Assembly (NCBI RefSeq): GCF_003612015.1
Contig: NZ_RARB01000004.1
Span: forward strand, 62,001 to 126,000
Direction: 5' to 3'
Source: Pantoea piersonii
Lineage (GTDB): Bacteria > Pseudomonadota > Gammaproteobacteria > Enterobacterales > Enterobacteriaceae
Length of the DNA: 64,000 nt
Below are positions 51,793 through 62,524 of this stretch, in pieces. The position numbers and the translations under genes are program-made. How positions within the stretch are numbered: position 1 is the stretch's first letter; each line of letters opens with the position of its first letter. The notes below the pieces were generated by a model. That model saw only the letters and a list, made by a program, of their open reading frames with translations. It was not told the DNA's origin and made no database searches.

Positions 51793-52962
51793 ATGATTAA
51801 CGGTACAAAAGCAGTGGATCGCGCCCTGCGCTGGGGCATGGTTGGCGGCGGCGGCACCAGCCAGATTGGCTATATTCATCGTTCTGCGGCGCTGCGCGAC
51901 GGCAACTTCAGGCTACTGGCGGGCGCGTTCGATATCGATGCCGAGCGGGGCCGCGCTTTCGGCACCTCGCTGGGCGTTGTGGCCGAACGCTGCTATCCCG
52001 ACTATGAAACGCTGTTCGCCGCGGAAGCGGCGCGCGAGGATGGCATTGAAGCGGTCTCTGTCGCCACGCCCAATAACACCCACTTCGCCATCTGCCGCGC
52101 AGCGCTCAATGCCGGACTGCATGTCGTCTGCGAAAAGCCGCTCTGCTTTACCACGCAGGAGGCGGACGAGCTGGAGCGGCTATGCAAAGCGAAAAACAAG
52201 CTGATCGGCGTGACCTATGGCTACGCGGGACACCAGCTGATCCAGCAGGCGCGGGAGATGATCGCGCAGGGAATGCTGGGAGAGATCCGCATCGTCAATA
52301 TGCAGTTCGCCCACGGCTTTCATCATGAAGCCGTGGAGTTGCAAAATCCCAGCACGCGCTGGCGCGTCGATCCCCGATTTGTCGGGCCCAGCTATGTACT
52401 GGGCGATCTGGCGACCCATCCGCTGTTTCTCGCTGAAACCATGGCGCCGCAGCTGAAAGTCAAACGGCTGCTCTGCTCGCGGCAGAGCTTTATCGCCTCG
52501 CGCGCGCCGCTGGAAGATAACGCCTTTGTAATGATGGAGTACGACAATGGCGCGGTCGGCACGCTCTGGGCGTCGGCAGTAAACTGCGGGTCGATGCATG
52601 GCCAGAAGATCCGTATTGTCGGCGCGAAGGCGAGTCTGGAGTGGTGGGACGAACAGCCTAATCAGCTGCGCTACGAAGTGCAGGGCGAACCGGTGCGTAT
52701 TCTTGAGCGCGGCATGCCGTACCTGACGCCGCGCGCGCTGGAAGAGGACCGCATTGGCGGCGGCCATCCTGAAGGCCTTTTTGAGGCCTGGTCGAATCTC
52801 TATCGCCGTTTTGCCCAGGCATTCGCCGCCAGCGATCGCGGTGACACCGCTTTTCTGCAAACCTTCTGGTATCCCGATGTTCATGCCGGTTTAGCGGGCG
52901 TGCGCTGGGTCGAGCAGTGCGTTAAATCGGCGGATGCGGGCGCGGTCTGGATTGAGTGTTAG
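51793..52962 (+). CDS. Gfo/Idh/MocA-family oxidoreductase, long type
   Basis: Third oxidoreductase of the locus, 389 residues. RWGMVGGGGTSQIGYIHRSA is a glycine-rich Rossmann start of the 380-390 residue subgroup, then SVATPNNTHFAICRAALNAG, HVVCEKPLCFTTQEADELER, GVTYGYAGHQLIQQAREMIA and GPSYVLGDLATHPLFLAETM with the catalytic Asp/His pair. This subgroup often partners IolE-like barrels in operons for uncommon inositol isomers or 3-keto-sugars. Ends 72 bases before the tRNA-Phe terminator. Confidence 0.82.
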   Translation: MINGTKAVDRALRWGMVGGGGTSQIGYIHRSAALRDGNFRLLAGAFDIDAERGRAFGTSLGVVAERCYPDYETLFAAEAAREDGIEAVSVATPNNTHFAICRAALNAGLHVVCEKPLCFTTQEADELERLCKAKNKLIGVTYGYAGHQLIQQAREMIAQGMLGEIRIVNMQFAHGFHHEAVELQNPSTRWRVDPRFVGPSYVLGDLATHPLFLAETMAPQLKVKRLLCSRQSFIASRAPLEDNAFVMMEYDNGAVGTLWASAVNCGSMHGQKIRIVGAKASLEWWDEQPNQLRYEVQGEPVRILERGMPYLTPRALEEDRIGGGHPEGLFEAWSNLYRRFAQAFAASDRGDTAFLQTFWYPDVHAGLAGVRWVEQCVKSADAGAVWIEC

Positions 52963-53034
52963 CGGCTCTCTGGCGCGCGCCGTTATCCGGATCCCGATGT
53001 GGCGAGGATATTTCGATAACGGGTTCCGCACAAA

Positions 53035-53063
53035 AGCAAAAACCCCCGCCGAAGCGAGGGTTT
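53035..53063 (-). terminator. Terminator of tRNA-Phe
   Basis: On the minus strand AACCCTCGC/GCGGGGGTT with a TTCG loop is followed by TTTTTG. It starts about 9 bases after the tRNA 3' end. Confidence 0.85.
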
Positions 53064-53071
53064 CAAATTCG

Positions 53072-53147
53072 TGGTGCCCGAACCCGGAATCGAACCAGGG
53101 ACACGGGGATTTTCAATCCCCTGCTCTACCGACTGAGCTATTCGGGC
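53072..53147 (-). tRNA. tRNA-Phe (GAA)
   Basis: The minus strand reads GCCCGAATAGCTCAGTCGG..., the anticodon stem-loop GGGGATTGAAAATCCCC with anticodon GAA, the T loop GGTTCGATTCC and an encoded CCA end: 76 bases. It differs from E. coli tRNA-Phe by a few stem positions only. E. coli has pheU in the same place beside yjdC. Confidence 0.97.
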
Positions 53148-53254
53148 AACGGGGCGCATTAAACCGTAATGGCCGCTTCGCGTCAACGCCTTTCCGGTAA
53201 AAAAGCGGGAAAACGTGACTGATTGCCTGATTTTCAGGCAGAAGCGGCAAAACC

Positions 53255-53836
53255 CTAAGCCAGCGCGCCGTTGGCGCGGCACAGCGCGATGCGCAGCACA
53301 TCTTCCGCCAGCCGTTTGGCTGTAGCGACATCCTGTACATTACGCTTCACCAGCAGCTTGCTGAGACAGCCTTCCAGGATAAGCTCCAGCTGATCCGCCA
53401 CCATCGTCGGATTATCCAGCCCCAGCTCCACCAGAATGCTATGGGTGAAGTGCCAGGAGGCCTGTTTCTGCTGTTCGGCAATCTGATGCACCGGCTGATC
53501 CGGCTGCGGATAAAAGCTGCAGGCCGCAATAAACAGGCAGCCAGGATAGCGCCCCTTTTGCACCTGTTCGCTCAGCACCTGATAGCGCGCCAGCAGCTTC
53601 TGCTCGCCGTCGAACTTATCGCTGAGCAAAACCTGGCGCCGCCAGCTGTCGATCTGCTGGCCGTGATAGCGCAGCGCATCGTAGAGCAGGGCATCGCTAT
53701 CGGGCCAGAATTTCTCTAGCTGCGCCAGCGACAGTTCGCTGTCGGCAGACAGCTGCGGTAGTAATGACGTCGTCGCCGCCAGTCCATTTTTTTCGAGCAC
53801 GTTCAACGTATGCTCGAGTATCTGTTCACGCTGCAA
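53255..53836 (-). CDS. yjdC: TetR-family regulator YjdC
   Basis: TetR-type protein of 193 residues matching E. coli YjdC along its length: FWPDSDALLYDALRYHGQQI, DSWRRQVLLSDKFDGEQKLL, ARYQVLSEQVQKGRYPGCLF, IAACSFYPQPDQPVHQIAEQ and LELILEGCLSKLLVKRNVQD. The N-terminal helix-turn-helix is less standard (NGLAATTSLLPQLSADSELS), as in YjdC itself. Downstream of dsbD on the same strand, 54 bases apart, as in E. coli. Target genes unknown. Confidence 0.92.
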   Translation of the reverse strand: MQREQILEHTLNVLEKNGLAATTSLLPQLSADSELSLAQLEKFWPDSDALLYDALRYHGQQIDSWRRQVLLSDKFDGEQKLLARYQVLSEQVQKGRYPGCLFIAACSFYPQPDQPVHQIAEQQKQASWHFTHSILVELGLDNPTMVADQLELILEGCLSKLLVKRNVQDVATAKRLAEDVLRIALCRANGALA

Positions 53837-53890
53837 GTGACGTCTCCTCTCTGTACGAGTCCGCCTGTGGCGGAGTTACTCCAGTGTCGT

Positions 53891-55591
53891 TTAGCGCGTC
53901 CGATTCTGCAAATGCGCGCGGAAATCCTCAGCGTTGAGGAAGCCCGTCACGCGAGAATCCGGGATCTCACGGCCCTGCGCATCAAAAAACAGAATGGTCG
54001 GCAGGCCGAGCACCTGAAGATGCTGCAACAGGGCGTTATCCGTGGCGTTATTCGCGGTTACGTTGGCCTGCAACAGCTGAAAATGACTCAGCGCTTCGCG
54101 CACGCCCGGATCGCTAAAGGTGTATTTTTCAAACTCCTTGCATGCCACGCACCAGTCAGCATAGAGATCGACCATGGTGACGCGGCCGTTAGCCTGCCGC
54201 AGCGCCTCGTCCAGCTGCGGCGCAGAGGCGATGCGCTGAAAGGGTAGCTGCGCTGCCGTCTGCGAGGCGGCAGGCGCGTTCCAGACCCACTCCTGTAACG
54301 GGCGGGCGCTGATTAGCGCCGCGGCCAGCATCACCATCTGCAGGATACGCCATTTGCCGCCGTGGCCGCGCAGGCTGCTGCAAAACGCCCAGGCGAAGCC
54401 AGCGACGCCCAGCGCGCTCCAGAGCCGCGCTCCCCAGAGATCGCCCAGTACGCGCTCCAGTAAAAAGACCGGCAGCGCAAGAATAACGAAGCCAAAGCCT
54501 TGCTTGACCGTCTGCATCCAGGGACCGCTTTTCGGCAGCAGGCGGTTGCCGAATACCGTCACCGCAATCAGCGGCAGGCCCATGCCCATCGCGTAGAGCC
54601 ACAGCGTGCCCGCACCGGCCCAGAGATTGCCGCTCTGGGCGATATAGAGCAGGATGGCGCTGAGCGGCGCAGTGGTGCAGGGCGAGCAGATCAGCCCCGC
54701 CAGCGCGCCCATCAGGAAGACGCCGGGCAGCGAACCGCCCTGCTGGCGATTGCTCCAGAGCGTCAGGCGCGTCTGGACGCTGGCGGGAAGCTGCAGCTGG
54801 AACAGACCAAACATCGAAAGCGCCAGCAGGGTGAAAATCAGCGACAGACCGATCAGGACATAGGGATGCTGCAGTGCCGCCTGAAAGCGCAGGCCCGCCG
54901 CCGCAACCACCACGCCCAGCAGCGTATAGGTGAGCGCCATGCCCAGGACATAGACTAACGCCAGGCTAAACAGCCGCAGCAGAGAGCCGCTGCGCTGGCC
55001 GCCGAGGATAATCCCGGCGATCAGGGGATACATCGGCAGCACGCAGGGGGTAAAGGCGACGCCGATGCCAATCAACAGCGCCCAGAGCGGCGAGAAGGGC
55101 AGCGGCGTTGCGGGAGCGGGCGAGGCGCTGACCGCTGACGGCGCCGCGTCGGCGGCCACCGGCGTTAGCGGAATGGTGCGCGTTTCCGGCGGATAGCAGA
55201 AGCCTGCCGCCGCGCAGCCCTGATAGGTCACGACAAGGCTGGCGCCGCTGGCGGCCTGCTGTAGCTGTACCGGCACGCGGAGATCCTGCGGATAGATTTC
55301 GCTTTTGCCGTAGAACTCATCCTCATGCGGCTGGCCTGGCGGCAGCGCCACTGGCGCTATCTGTGCCTGGCGCGCGCTGACATGAATCTGCTGTCGGTAA
55401 AGGTAGTAACCCTCTTTGACTTTCCAGCTGAGGGTCAACTGATGGCCCTGCTGGCTGAAATCGAAGGCAAACGCCTGCTCCACAGGAACAAAGCGGCTAT
55501 TGCCGTTAGAGGTGAAAATCGACGCCTGCGTCGGCAGCGCAATAAACAGCGCCAGCACAAAGGCGATCAGGCAAGAGATGCGTGCAGCCAT
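53891..55591 (-). CDS. dsbD: Thiol:disulfide interchange protein DsbD
   Basis: Inner-membrane electron shuttle, 566 residues, passing reducing power from cytoplasmic thioredoxin to periplasmic DsbC, DsbG and CcmG. Signal peptide to about 23; alpha domain with Cys126 and Cys132 ([14 protein letters not shown]); eight-segment beta domain whose redox cysteines lie in [10 protein letters not shown] (Cys183) and [11 protein letters not shown]-terminal thioredoxin-like gamma domain with [15 protein letters not shown]. All six catalytic cysteines are present. Its start overlaps cutA by 25 bases, so it is translated from the cutA message. Confidence 0.96.
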   Translation of the reverse strand: MAARISCLIAFVLALFIALPTQASIFTSNGNSRFVPVEQAFAFDFSQQGHQLTLSWKVKEGYYLYRQQIHVSARQAQIAPVALPPGQPHEDEFYGKSEIYPQDLRVPVQLQQAASGASLVVTYQGCAAAGFCYPPETRTIPLTPVAADAAPSAVSASPAPATPLPFSPLWALLIGIGVAFTPCVLPMYPLIAGIILGGQRSGSLLRLFSLALVYVLGMALTYTLLGVVVAAAGLRFQAALQHPYVLIGLSLIFTLLALSMFGLFQLQLPASVQTRLTLWSNRQQGGSLPGVFLMGALAGLICSPCTTAPLSAILLYIAQSGNLWAGAGTLWLYAMGMGLPLIAVTVFGNRLLPKSGPWMQTVKQGFGFVILALPVFLLERVLGDLWGARLWSALGVAGFAWAFCSSLRGHGGKWRILQMVMLAAALISARPLQEWVWNAPAASQTAAQLPFQRIASAPQLDEALRQANGRVTMVDLYADWCVACKEFEKYTFSDPGVREALSHFQLLQANVTANNATDNALLQHLQVLGLPTILFFDAQGREIPDSRVTGFLNAEDFRAHLQNRTR

Positions 55592-55881
55592 GACAAGTAT
55601 TCACTGTCTCCATGTTGAACCGGTAGCGCCAGCAGCTCAGGCACATCATAAGGATGTTCGCGCTTAAGCAGATCCATCAGCGCCTGCTGGTGCGTCGTAT
55701 CGCTTTTTAACAGCAGCTGAACTTCGCTAGCCTGCTCAAGTTTGCCTTGCCAGACGTAAAGCGAAGTTGCGCCGGGCAGCAGCGTAACGCAGGCGGCAAG
55801 CTTCGCTTCCAGCGCCTGGGCGGCGAGCCGACGCGCGCAGGCTTCATCCGGCGCGGTACAAAGAATCACAACGGCGTTCAT
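55567..55881 (-). CDS. cutA: Divalent cation tolerance protein CutA
   Basis: Trimeric ferredoxin-like protein of 104 residues. Family motifs: [60 protein letters not shown] and [20 protein letters not shown]. Named for copper tolerance in E. coli, though that effect comes mainly from the adjacent dsbD; PII-like signalling is suggested for the family. Part of the dcuA-cutA-dsbD gene order. Confidence 0.95.
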   Translation of the reverse strand: MNAVVILCTAPDEACARRLAAQALEAKLAACVTLLPGATSLYVWQGKLEQASEVQLLLKSDTTHQQALMDLLKREHPYDVPELLALPVQHGDSEYLSWLHASLA

Positions 55882-55956
55882 TGCGTCGCTCCTGTTGCGG
55901 AAAGCGAGGATGATAGCACGCGCGCGGCGCTTCAGGCTTTACAGGTTGTAACGGCG

Positions 55957-57258
55957 CTACAGCACCAGACCGCCAATCAAAAAGCCAAACAGCACCGAAA
56001 GCGCAATCGCCAGCACGCCGGGCACGATAAAGGCGTGATTGAAAACATAGTTGCCGATCCGCGTCGAGCCGGTATCGTCCATCTCGACGGCGGCGAGCAG
56101 CGTCGGATAGGTCGGCAGCACGAACAGCGCGGAAACGGCGGCGAAGGAAGCGATAGCGGTATGCGGCGAAACGCCCAGCAGCAGCGCGGCGGGCATCAGC
56201 GCTTTGGTGGTCGCCGCCTGCGAATAGAGCAGCATTGAGGCGAAAAAGAGTGCCACCGCCAGCAGCCAGGGCGCCTGTTGCAACAGACCACCCGCCAGCT
56301 GCTGGATCTCGCCGATATGCGCTTTGACGAAGGTGTCGCCGAGCCAGGCGACGCCCATCACGCAGACGCAGGCGCTCATGCCCGACTTAAAAGTGCTGGC
56401 GCTGAGGATGGCGCTGGTGTCGATTTTGCAGCTCAGCGAGATGAGCGTTGCGATGGTCAGCATAAACACCACTATCGCTTCGTTGCGCGGCAGCGGCGGA
56501 TCGGCAATTAATCCCACTCCATCGCTGATAGCGGTGGCGTAGAGCACCACGGCGACGATACCGACCAGAAATAGCAGCACCGACCGTTTTGCGCCCGGCT
56601 TCTCTTCATAACGGCTGGCCCCACGCAGGCGCACTTCGCCTTTGGCGAGGCGCGCCTGGTAAACCTCATCTTCATGCAGTTCTTTGCCGAGGAAGTTGGT
56701 CACCAGCGCCGCGAGAAACAGGCCGATCATCGTCGAGGGGATCGCGACCGCCAGCAGGGAGATATAGCCGACGCCGCGCGGCTCCAGCAGGGAGGCGAAG
56801 AAGACCACCGCGGCGGAGAGCGGCGAAGCGGTAATGGCGATCTGCGAGGCGACCACGGCGATAGAGAGCGGACGCGACGGGCGAACGCCTTGCTCTTTCG
56901 CGACTTCGGCAATGACCGGCAGCGTCGAGAAGGCGGTATGGCCGGTGCCAGCCAGCAGCGTCATCATATAGGTTACCAGCGGCGCCAACAGGGTGACGTA
57001 GCGCGGATGACGGCGCAGCAGCCTTTCTGCCAGGCTGACCAGATAATCCATACCGCCCGCTACCTGCATCGCGGCGATAGCAGCGATCACCGCCATAATA
57101 ATTTCAATGACATCAAAAGGGATCGCGCCCGGCTTCAGCCCACAGACCAGCGTCAGCGCCAGCACGCCCAGACCGCCCGCGAAGCCGATACCGATCCCGC
57201 CCAGACGCGCGCCCAACCAGATCGCCAGCAGGACGATCGCTAATTCAACGACGATCAT
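55957..57258 (-). CDS. dcuA: Anaerobic C4-dicarboxylate transporter DcuA
   Basis: Inner-membrane antiporter of 433 residues exchanging aspartate, malate or fumarate for succinate during anaerobic growth; also ammonium-linked aspartate/fumarate exchange with AspA. Family marks: ELAIVLLAIWLGARLGGIGI, MQVAGGMDYLVSLAERLLRR, GTGHTAFSTLPVIAEVAKEQ, VRPSRPLSIAVVASQIAITA and TPHTAIAS-like GVSPHTAIASFAAVSALFVL. It follows aspA, forming the known aspA-dcuA unit. Confidence 0.95.
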   Translation of the reverse strand: MIVVELAIVLLAIWLGARLGGIGIGFAGGLGVLALTLVCGLKPGAIPFDVIEIIMAVIAAIAAMQVAGGMDYLVSLAERLLRRHPRYVTLLAPLVTYMMTLLAGTGHTAFSTLPVIAEVAKEQGVRPSRPLSIAVVASQIAITASPLSAAVVFFASLLEPRGVGYISLLAVAIPSTMIGLFLAALVTNFLGKELHEDEVYQARLAKGEVRLRGASRYEEKPGAKRSVLLFLVGIVAVVLYATAISDGVGLIADPPLPRNEAIVVFMLTIATLISLSCKIDTSAILSASTFKSGMSACVCVMGVAWLGDTFVKAHIGEIQQLAGGLLQQAPWLLAVALFFASMLLYSQAATTKALMPAALLLGVSPHTAIASFAAVSALFVLPTYPTLLAAVEMDDTGSTRIGNYVFNHAFIVPGVLAIALSVLFGFLIGGLVL

Positions 57259-57301
57259 TCGTCACCTCATCAGAATGAAAAGAGCCGGTTATGTACCAAA
57301 T

Positions 57302-57340
57302 AAAAAGGCGCGCCGTGTTGATCGCGGCGCGCCTTTCTTA
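57302..57340 (-). terminator. Terminator/attenuator between aspA and dcuA
   Basis: Stem AAAGGCGCGCCG/CGGCGCGCCTTT (57304-57315 with 57325-57336), with a T-run on the minus strand after it. It ends most aspA transcripts; read-through would give the aspA-dcuA message. Confidence 0.85.
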
Positions 57341-57356
57341 TTATTACGTAAAAGAG

Positions 57357-58790
57357 TTACTGTTCGTTTTCGTCAGTGTAGCGACGGGCTTTATAAACCG
57401 GGTACATCAGGTTCTGCACCGAGAAAATGTCGTCCAGCTCGCTTTCGGTCAACAGACCGCGCTCCAGCACGACTTCGCGCACGCTTTTACCTGTCTCCGC
57501 GCAGATCTTGCCAACGATATCGCCGTTGTGGTGACCAATGTACGGGTTGAGGTAGGTCACGATGCCGATAGAGTTGAAGACATAGGCTTCGCATACCGCT
57601 TTGTTGGCGGTGATGCCGTTGATGCATTTTTCCAGCAGGTTGTAGCAGGCGTTGGTCAGGATGCTGATTGACTCAAACAGCGCCTGGCCGATCACCGGCT
57701 CCATTACGTTGAGCTGTAGCTGACCCGCTTCCGCTGCCATGGTCAACGTGGTGTCGTTGCCGATCACCTTGAAGCAAACCTGGTTAACCACTTCTGGCAC
57801 TACCGGGTTGACCTTAGCGGGCATGATCGAGGAGCCAGCCTGCAGCTCTGGCAGATTGATCTCGTTAAGGCCCGCGCGCGGACCGGAAGAGAGCAGGCGC
57901 AGGTCGTTACAGATCTTCGACAGCTTCACCGCCAGACGCTTCAGCGAAGAGTGCACCATCACGTAGGCGCCGCAGTCCGAGGTCGCTTCGATCAGATCTT
58001 CCGCCGGCACCACCGGCAGGTTGCTGACTTCGGCGAGACGCTGGACCGCCAGTTGCTGATAGCCGTCCGGCGTGTTCAGACGCGTGCCGATCGCCGTAGC
58101 GCCGAGGTTCACTTCCAGCAGCAGCTCGGCGGTGCGCAGAATGCTGCGCGTCTCTTCGTTCAGCAGGACGTGAAAAGCGTGAAACTCCTGGCCCAGCGTC
58201 ATCGGCACCGCGTCCTGCAGCTGCGTGCGGCCCATCTTGAGAATGGTCTCGAACTCCGCCGCTTTGCGCTCGAAGCCTTCACCCAGCTCTTTAATGGCGT
58301 CCAGCAGCTTCAGGATCGAGCTGTAGACCGCGATGCGAAAACCGGTGGGGTAGGCGTCGTTGGTGGACTGGCACTTATTGACGTGATCGTTCGGGTTGAG
58401 GAACTGGTATTCGCCTTTCTGATGGCCCATCAGCTCCAGCCCGATATTAGCCAGCACTTCGTTGGTGTTCATATTGACCGAGGTGCCCGCGCCGCCCTGA
58501 TAGACGTCGACCGGAAATTGATCCATGCACTTGCCGTTGTTCAGCACCTCGTCACAGGCCTGAATAATGGTATTGGCGATATTGCGCGGGATGGTCTGCA
58601 GCTCTTTATTGGCGAGCGCGGCGGCCTTTTTCACCATCACCATACCGCGCACGAATTCGGGAATATCGCTGATTTTACTGTTGCTGATACGGAAATTTTC
58701 AATCGCACGCAGAGTATGAACGCCATAGTAGGCATCGGCGGGGACTTCACGCATGCCTAGCAGGTCTTCTTCGATACGAATGTTGTTCGC
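57357..58790 (-). CDS. aspA: Aspartate ammonia-lyase AspA
   Basis: Cytoplasmic aspartase, 477 residues (E. coli 478), turning aspartate into fumarate and ammonia. Matches the fumarase/aspartase superfamily: [60 protein letters not shown] and the signature loop [20 protein letters not shown] with its catalytic Ser. The start is the ATG at 58790; the upstream in-frame ATG at 58832 adds residues not found in the family. A CRP site lies about 92 bases upstream of the predicted transcription start. Confidence 0.96.
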   Translation of the reverse strand, partial: ANNIRIEEDLLGMREVPADAYYGVHTLRAIENFRISNSKISDIPEFVRGMVMVKKAAALANKELQTIPRNIANTIIQACDEVLNNGKCMDQFPVDVYQGGAGTSVNMNTNEVLANIGLELMGHQKGEYQFLNPNDHVNKCQSTNDAYPTGFRIAVYSSILKLLDAIKELGEGFERKAAEFETILKMGRTQLQDAVPMTLGQEFHAFHVLLNEETRSILRTAELLLEVNLGATAIGTRLNTPDGYQQLAVQRLAEVSNLPVVPAEDLIEATSDCGAYVMVHSSLKRLAVKLSKICNDLRLLSSGPRAGLNEINLPELQAGSSIMPAKVNPVVPEVVNQVCFKVIGNDTTLTMAAEAGQLQLNVMEPVIGQALFESISILTNACYNLLEKCINGITANKAVCEAYVFNSIGIVTYLNPYIGHHNGDIVGKICAETGKSVREVVLERGLLTESELDDIFSVQNLMYPVYKARRYTDENEQ

Positions 58791-59140
58791 CATGATAACC
58801 TTCTTGTTATTGGCCGCTTGCGCTGGCGCCATCCATCACAGGTGATGTATTGATTTGTCGTGGAAAGCCGGAGCGGACAGTGTATCCGCCTCGCCACCGG
58901 CGCGCACGATCATATGCTGCCGTCGGGCTAAAGCGCGAGCCTGGATACGTATCCGTGCACCAATTATCGTCGCAATAACCGCGATATGTGATATCGCGCA
59001 CAAATTTAACCCTACTGTAAATATTTGAAAACAGCGGTTGAATTCGCCGCGCCACAGGCCCATCTCATGGCTATGCCGTTTAACAGGGCATTTTTCGCTG
59101 TCTGCCTGACGCAGAGCAGCCCGACTAAAAGGAGAATACG
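58791..59140. other. Divergent regulatory region of aspA and fxsA
   Basis: These 350 bases hold the aspA promoter (a TATGAT -10 on the minus strand at 58909-58914) and the CRP site. No gene frame with a ribosome site was seen. The fxsA promoter was not identified. Confidence 0.5.
58987..59002. promoter_or_regulatory. CRP site of aspA
   Basis: TGTGA-N6-GCACA matches the CRP consensus at nine of ten positions and sits inside the perfect palindrome CGCGATAT-GTG-ATATCGCG. With the -10 at 58909-58914 its centre is near -92, the spacing known for class I CRP activation at E. coli aspA. Confidence 0.65.
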
Positions 59141-59599
59141 GTGCGCTGGTTACCGTTAATCATTATTTTTGCGCTCGCCTGGATTGAGATCACGCTGTTT
59201 ATTCAGGTGGCTCACGCGCTGGGCGTGTTGCTGACCATGCTGCTGGTGATTTTCACCTCGGCGATTGGCGTGTCGCTGGTGAAAAACCAGGGCATGAAAA
59301 ACTTTATGCTGATGCAGGAGAAGCTGGCGCGCAACGAGAGTCCGGCTGAAGAGATGATCAAAAGCGTATCGCTGATTATCGCCGGTTTCCTGCTGTTGCT
59401 GCCCGGTTTCTTTACCGATTTTCTCGGCCTGCTGCTGCTGTTGCCGCCAGTGCAGAAACATCTGACGCTTAAACTGATGCCGCACCTGCGCGTCTGGCGC
59501 GGGCCGGGCGCTGGCCCTGACGGCGGATTTACCGTTGATGGCGAATATGAACGTAAGGAGAGCGATCGTATCGGCCATGACGATCGTCGCGATCGTTAA
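59141..59599 (+). CDS. fxsA: Membrane protein FxsA
   Basis: Small inner-membrane protein of 152 residues with about three to four hydrophobic segments (LPLIIIFALAWIEITLFIQV, LLTMLLVIFTSAIGVSLVKN, LIIAGFLLLLPGFFTDFLGL) and a charged C-terminal tail rich in Asp, Glu and Arg. In E. coli overproduction of FxsA relieves F-plasmid exclusion of phage T7 by binding PifA; its normal role is unknown. Same position as in E. coli, before groES. Confidence 0.92.
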   Translation: MRWLPLIIIFALAWIEITLFIQVAHALGVLLTMLLVIFTSAIGVSLVKNQGMKNFMLMQEKLARNESPAEEMIKSVSLIIAGFLLLLPGFFTDFLGLLLLLPPVQKHLTLKLMPHLRVWRGPGAGPDGGFTVDGEYERKESDRIGHDDRRDR

Positions 59600-59614
59600 A
59601 GGCGCCCTAAAGAG

Positions 59615-59643
59615 AAGCGTGACCTGCGGGCCACGCTTTTTTT
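59615..59643 (+). terminator. Terminator of fxsA
   Basis: AAGCGTG/CACGCTT stem with a 10-base loop that can extend inward, then a run of seven T. Confidence 0.88.
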
Positions 59644-59724
59644 ATGCGCGGCGCTAAAAGCGCCGCTGTTGCGCAAAAAACAGGCAGTTGTCATAACCAG
59701 GTAAAAAAAATTGTCCTGCCGCCC

Positions 59725-59753
59725 CTTGAAAGCGATTTTGTCCGACCCTATCT
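59725..59753 (+). promoter_or_regulatory. Heat-shock (sigma-32) promoter of groESL
   Basis: CTTGAAA (59725-59731), a 14-base spacer and CCCTATCT (59746-59753) fit the sigma-32 consensus CTTGAAA-N13/14-CCCCATNT. It precedes groES by 83 bases, giving a leader like that of E. coli groE. Confidence 0.88.
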
Positions 59754-59836
59754 CTTGCACCACGAGGCCGGAAGCCCTGCAGCCCGGCGTTCAACCCAAA
59801 AATGAATGATTGGACTTCTCAAAGGAGAGCTATCTA

Positions 59837-60130
59837 ATGAAAATTCGTCCGTTGCACGATCGCGTTATCGTCAAGCGTAAAGAAGTTGAAGCTAAATCTG
59901 CTGGCGGCATCGTTCTGACCGGCTCTGCAGCAGGCAAATCAACCCGTGGCGAAGTACTGGCCGTGGGCAATGGTCGCATCCTGGAAAATGGCGATGTGAA
60001 GCCGCTGGACGTCAAAGTGGGCGACCTGGTGATCTTTAGCGAAGGTTACGGCGCAAAAACCGAAAAGATCGACAACGAAGAAGTGCTGATCATCTCTGAA
60101 AGCGACATTCTGGCGATTGTTGAAGCGTAA
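59837..60130 (+). CDS. groES: Co-chaperonin GroES
   Basis: Heptameric lid of the GroEL chamber, 97 residues (normal length). Starts [20 protein letters not shown]; the mobile loop that docks on GroEL is [20 protein letters not shown], and the roof strand ends [27 protein letters not shown] lies just before the ATG at 59837. First gene of groESL; 45 bases before groEL. Confidence 0.98.
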   Translation: MKIRPLHDRVIVKRKEVEAKSAGGIVLTGSAAGKSTRGEVLAVGNGRILENGDVKPLDVKVGDLVIFSEGYGAKTEKIDNEEVLIISESDILAIVEA

Positions 60131-60163
60131 TTACGCGAAATTCACTGAACGAAACGAATTTAA

Positions 60164-61825
<1,662 letters not shown>

Positions 61826-61850
61826 TTGCCCTGACGCTTTCGTCATCTGA

Positions 61851-61883
61851 AAAACCCCCGATCGGAAACGGTCGGGGGTTTTT
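61851..61883 (+). terminator. Terminator of groESL
   Basis: AACCCCCGA/TCGGGGGTT stem flanked by A and T runs, 25 bases after the groEL stop. Confidence 0.92.
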
Positions 61884-62020
61884 CTTTTGCAGATGAAAAG
61901 GGTATAAGTAAGGGCGCAATACTTCGGCTTTGCGGGTTCAGGGCAATGAATGTTCAGAAAAAAGAGACATTTTTCTGCTACGCTGCCGCCCGATACTGAT
62001 GATAATAAATGGGGATTACA

Positions 62021-62377
62021 ATGCGGATTAACCTCTTGCTCGGACTGGCGGTCGGTACTTTATTGCTGGCTGGATGCAGCAGCTCTCACCAGTTGAGCGC
62101 TGGCGGCGAACGTGTCACCTTCACCGACCAACAACCGGGCAGCGAATGTCAGCTTCTGGGAAATGTCACCGGTTCACAAAGTAACTGGCTGAGCGGCTCC
62201 GGCGGCGAGGGCAGCTCTCTGCGCGGCGCGGCCAACGATCTGCGCAACCGCGCGGCGGAAATGGGCGGCAACGTGATTTATGGCGCGACCAGCCCGACGC
62301 AAAACCTGTGGTCCGCTTTCGCGCCGCTGGACAGCAAAATGAATGGGCAGGTCTATAAGTGCCCGGCGAAAGGCTAA
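62021..62377 (+). CDS. yjeI: Lipoprotein YjeI (DUF4156)
   Basis: Predicted outer-membrane lipoprotein of 118 residues. Lipobox LLAGCSSS with Cys18; the residue after Cys is Ser, so outer-membrane sorting is expected. The DUF4156 core includes RVTFTDQQPGSECQLLGNVT, NDLRNRAAEMGGNVIYG and a final YKCP giving a possible disulfide with the Cys of SECQLL. The ATG at 62021 follows GGGGA; the ATG at 62009 would place that site inside the gene. Same location as in E. coli. Function unknown. Confidence 0.9.
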   Translation: MRINLLLGLAVGTLLLAGCSSSHQLSAGGERVTFTDQQPGSECQLLGNVTGSQSNWLSGSGGEGSSLRGAANDLRNRAAEMGGNVIYGATSPTQNLWSAFAPLDSKMNGQVYKCPAKG

Positions 62378-62400
62378 TCGCGTTCGCAAGCTTATTGATA

Positions 62401-62430
62401 ACGGCCGGTCTTACCGGCCGTAAATTTTTA
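62401..62430 (+). terminator. Probable terminator of yjeI
   Basis: ACGGCCGG/CCGGCCGT stem with a 5-base loop followed by AAATTTTTA. The T-run is displaced by three bases. Confidence 0.6.
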
Positions 62431-62524
62431 GAAGGCGCAAAGCCCGGCTTGAGATAGCGGCTTTGCCCTTCGCGCCGTTTCACCTGGCCTGAAAAGGGGA
62501 CGGCAGCCCGATATCCCTTCTCCT

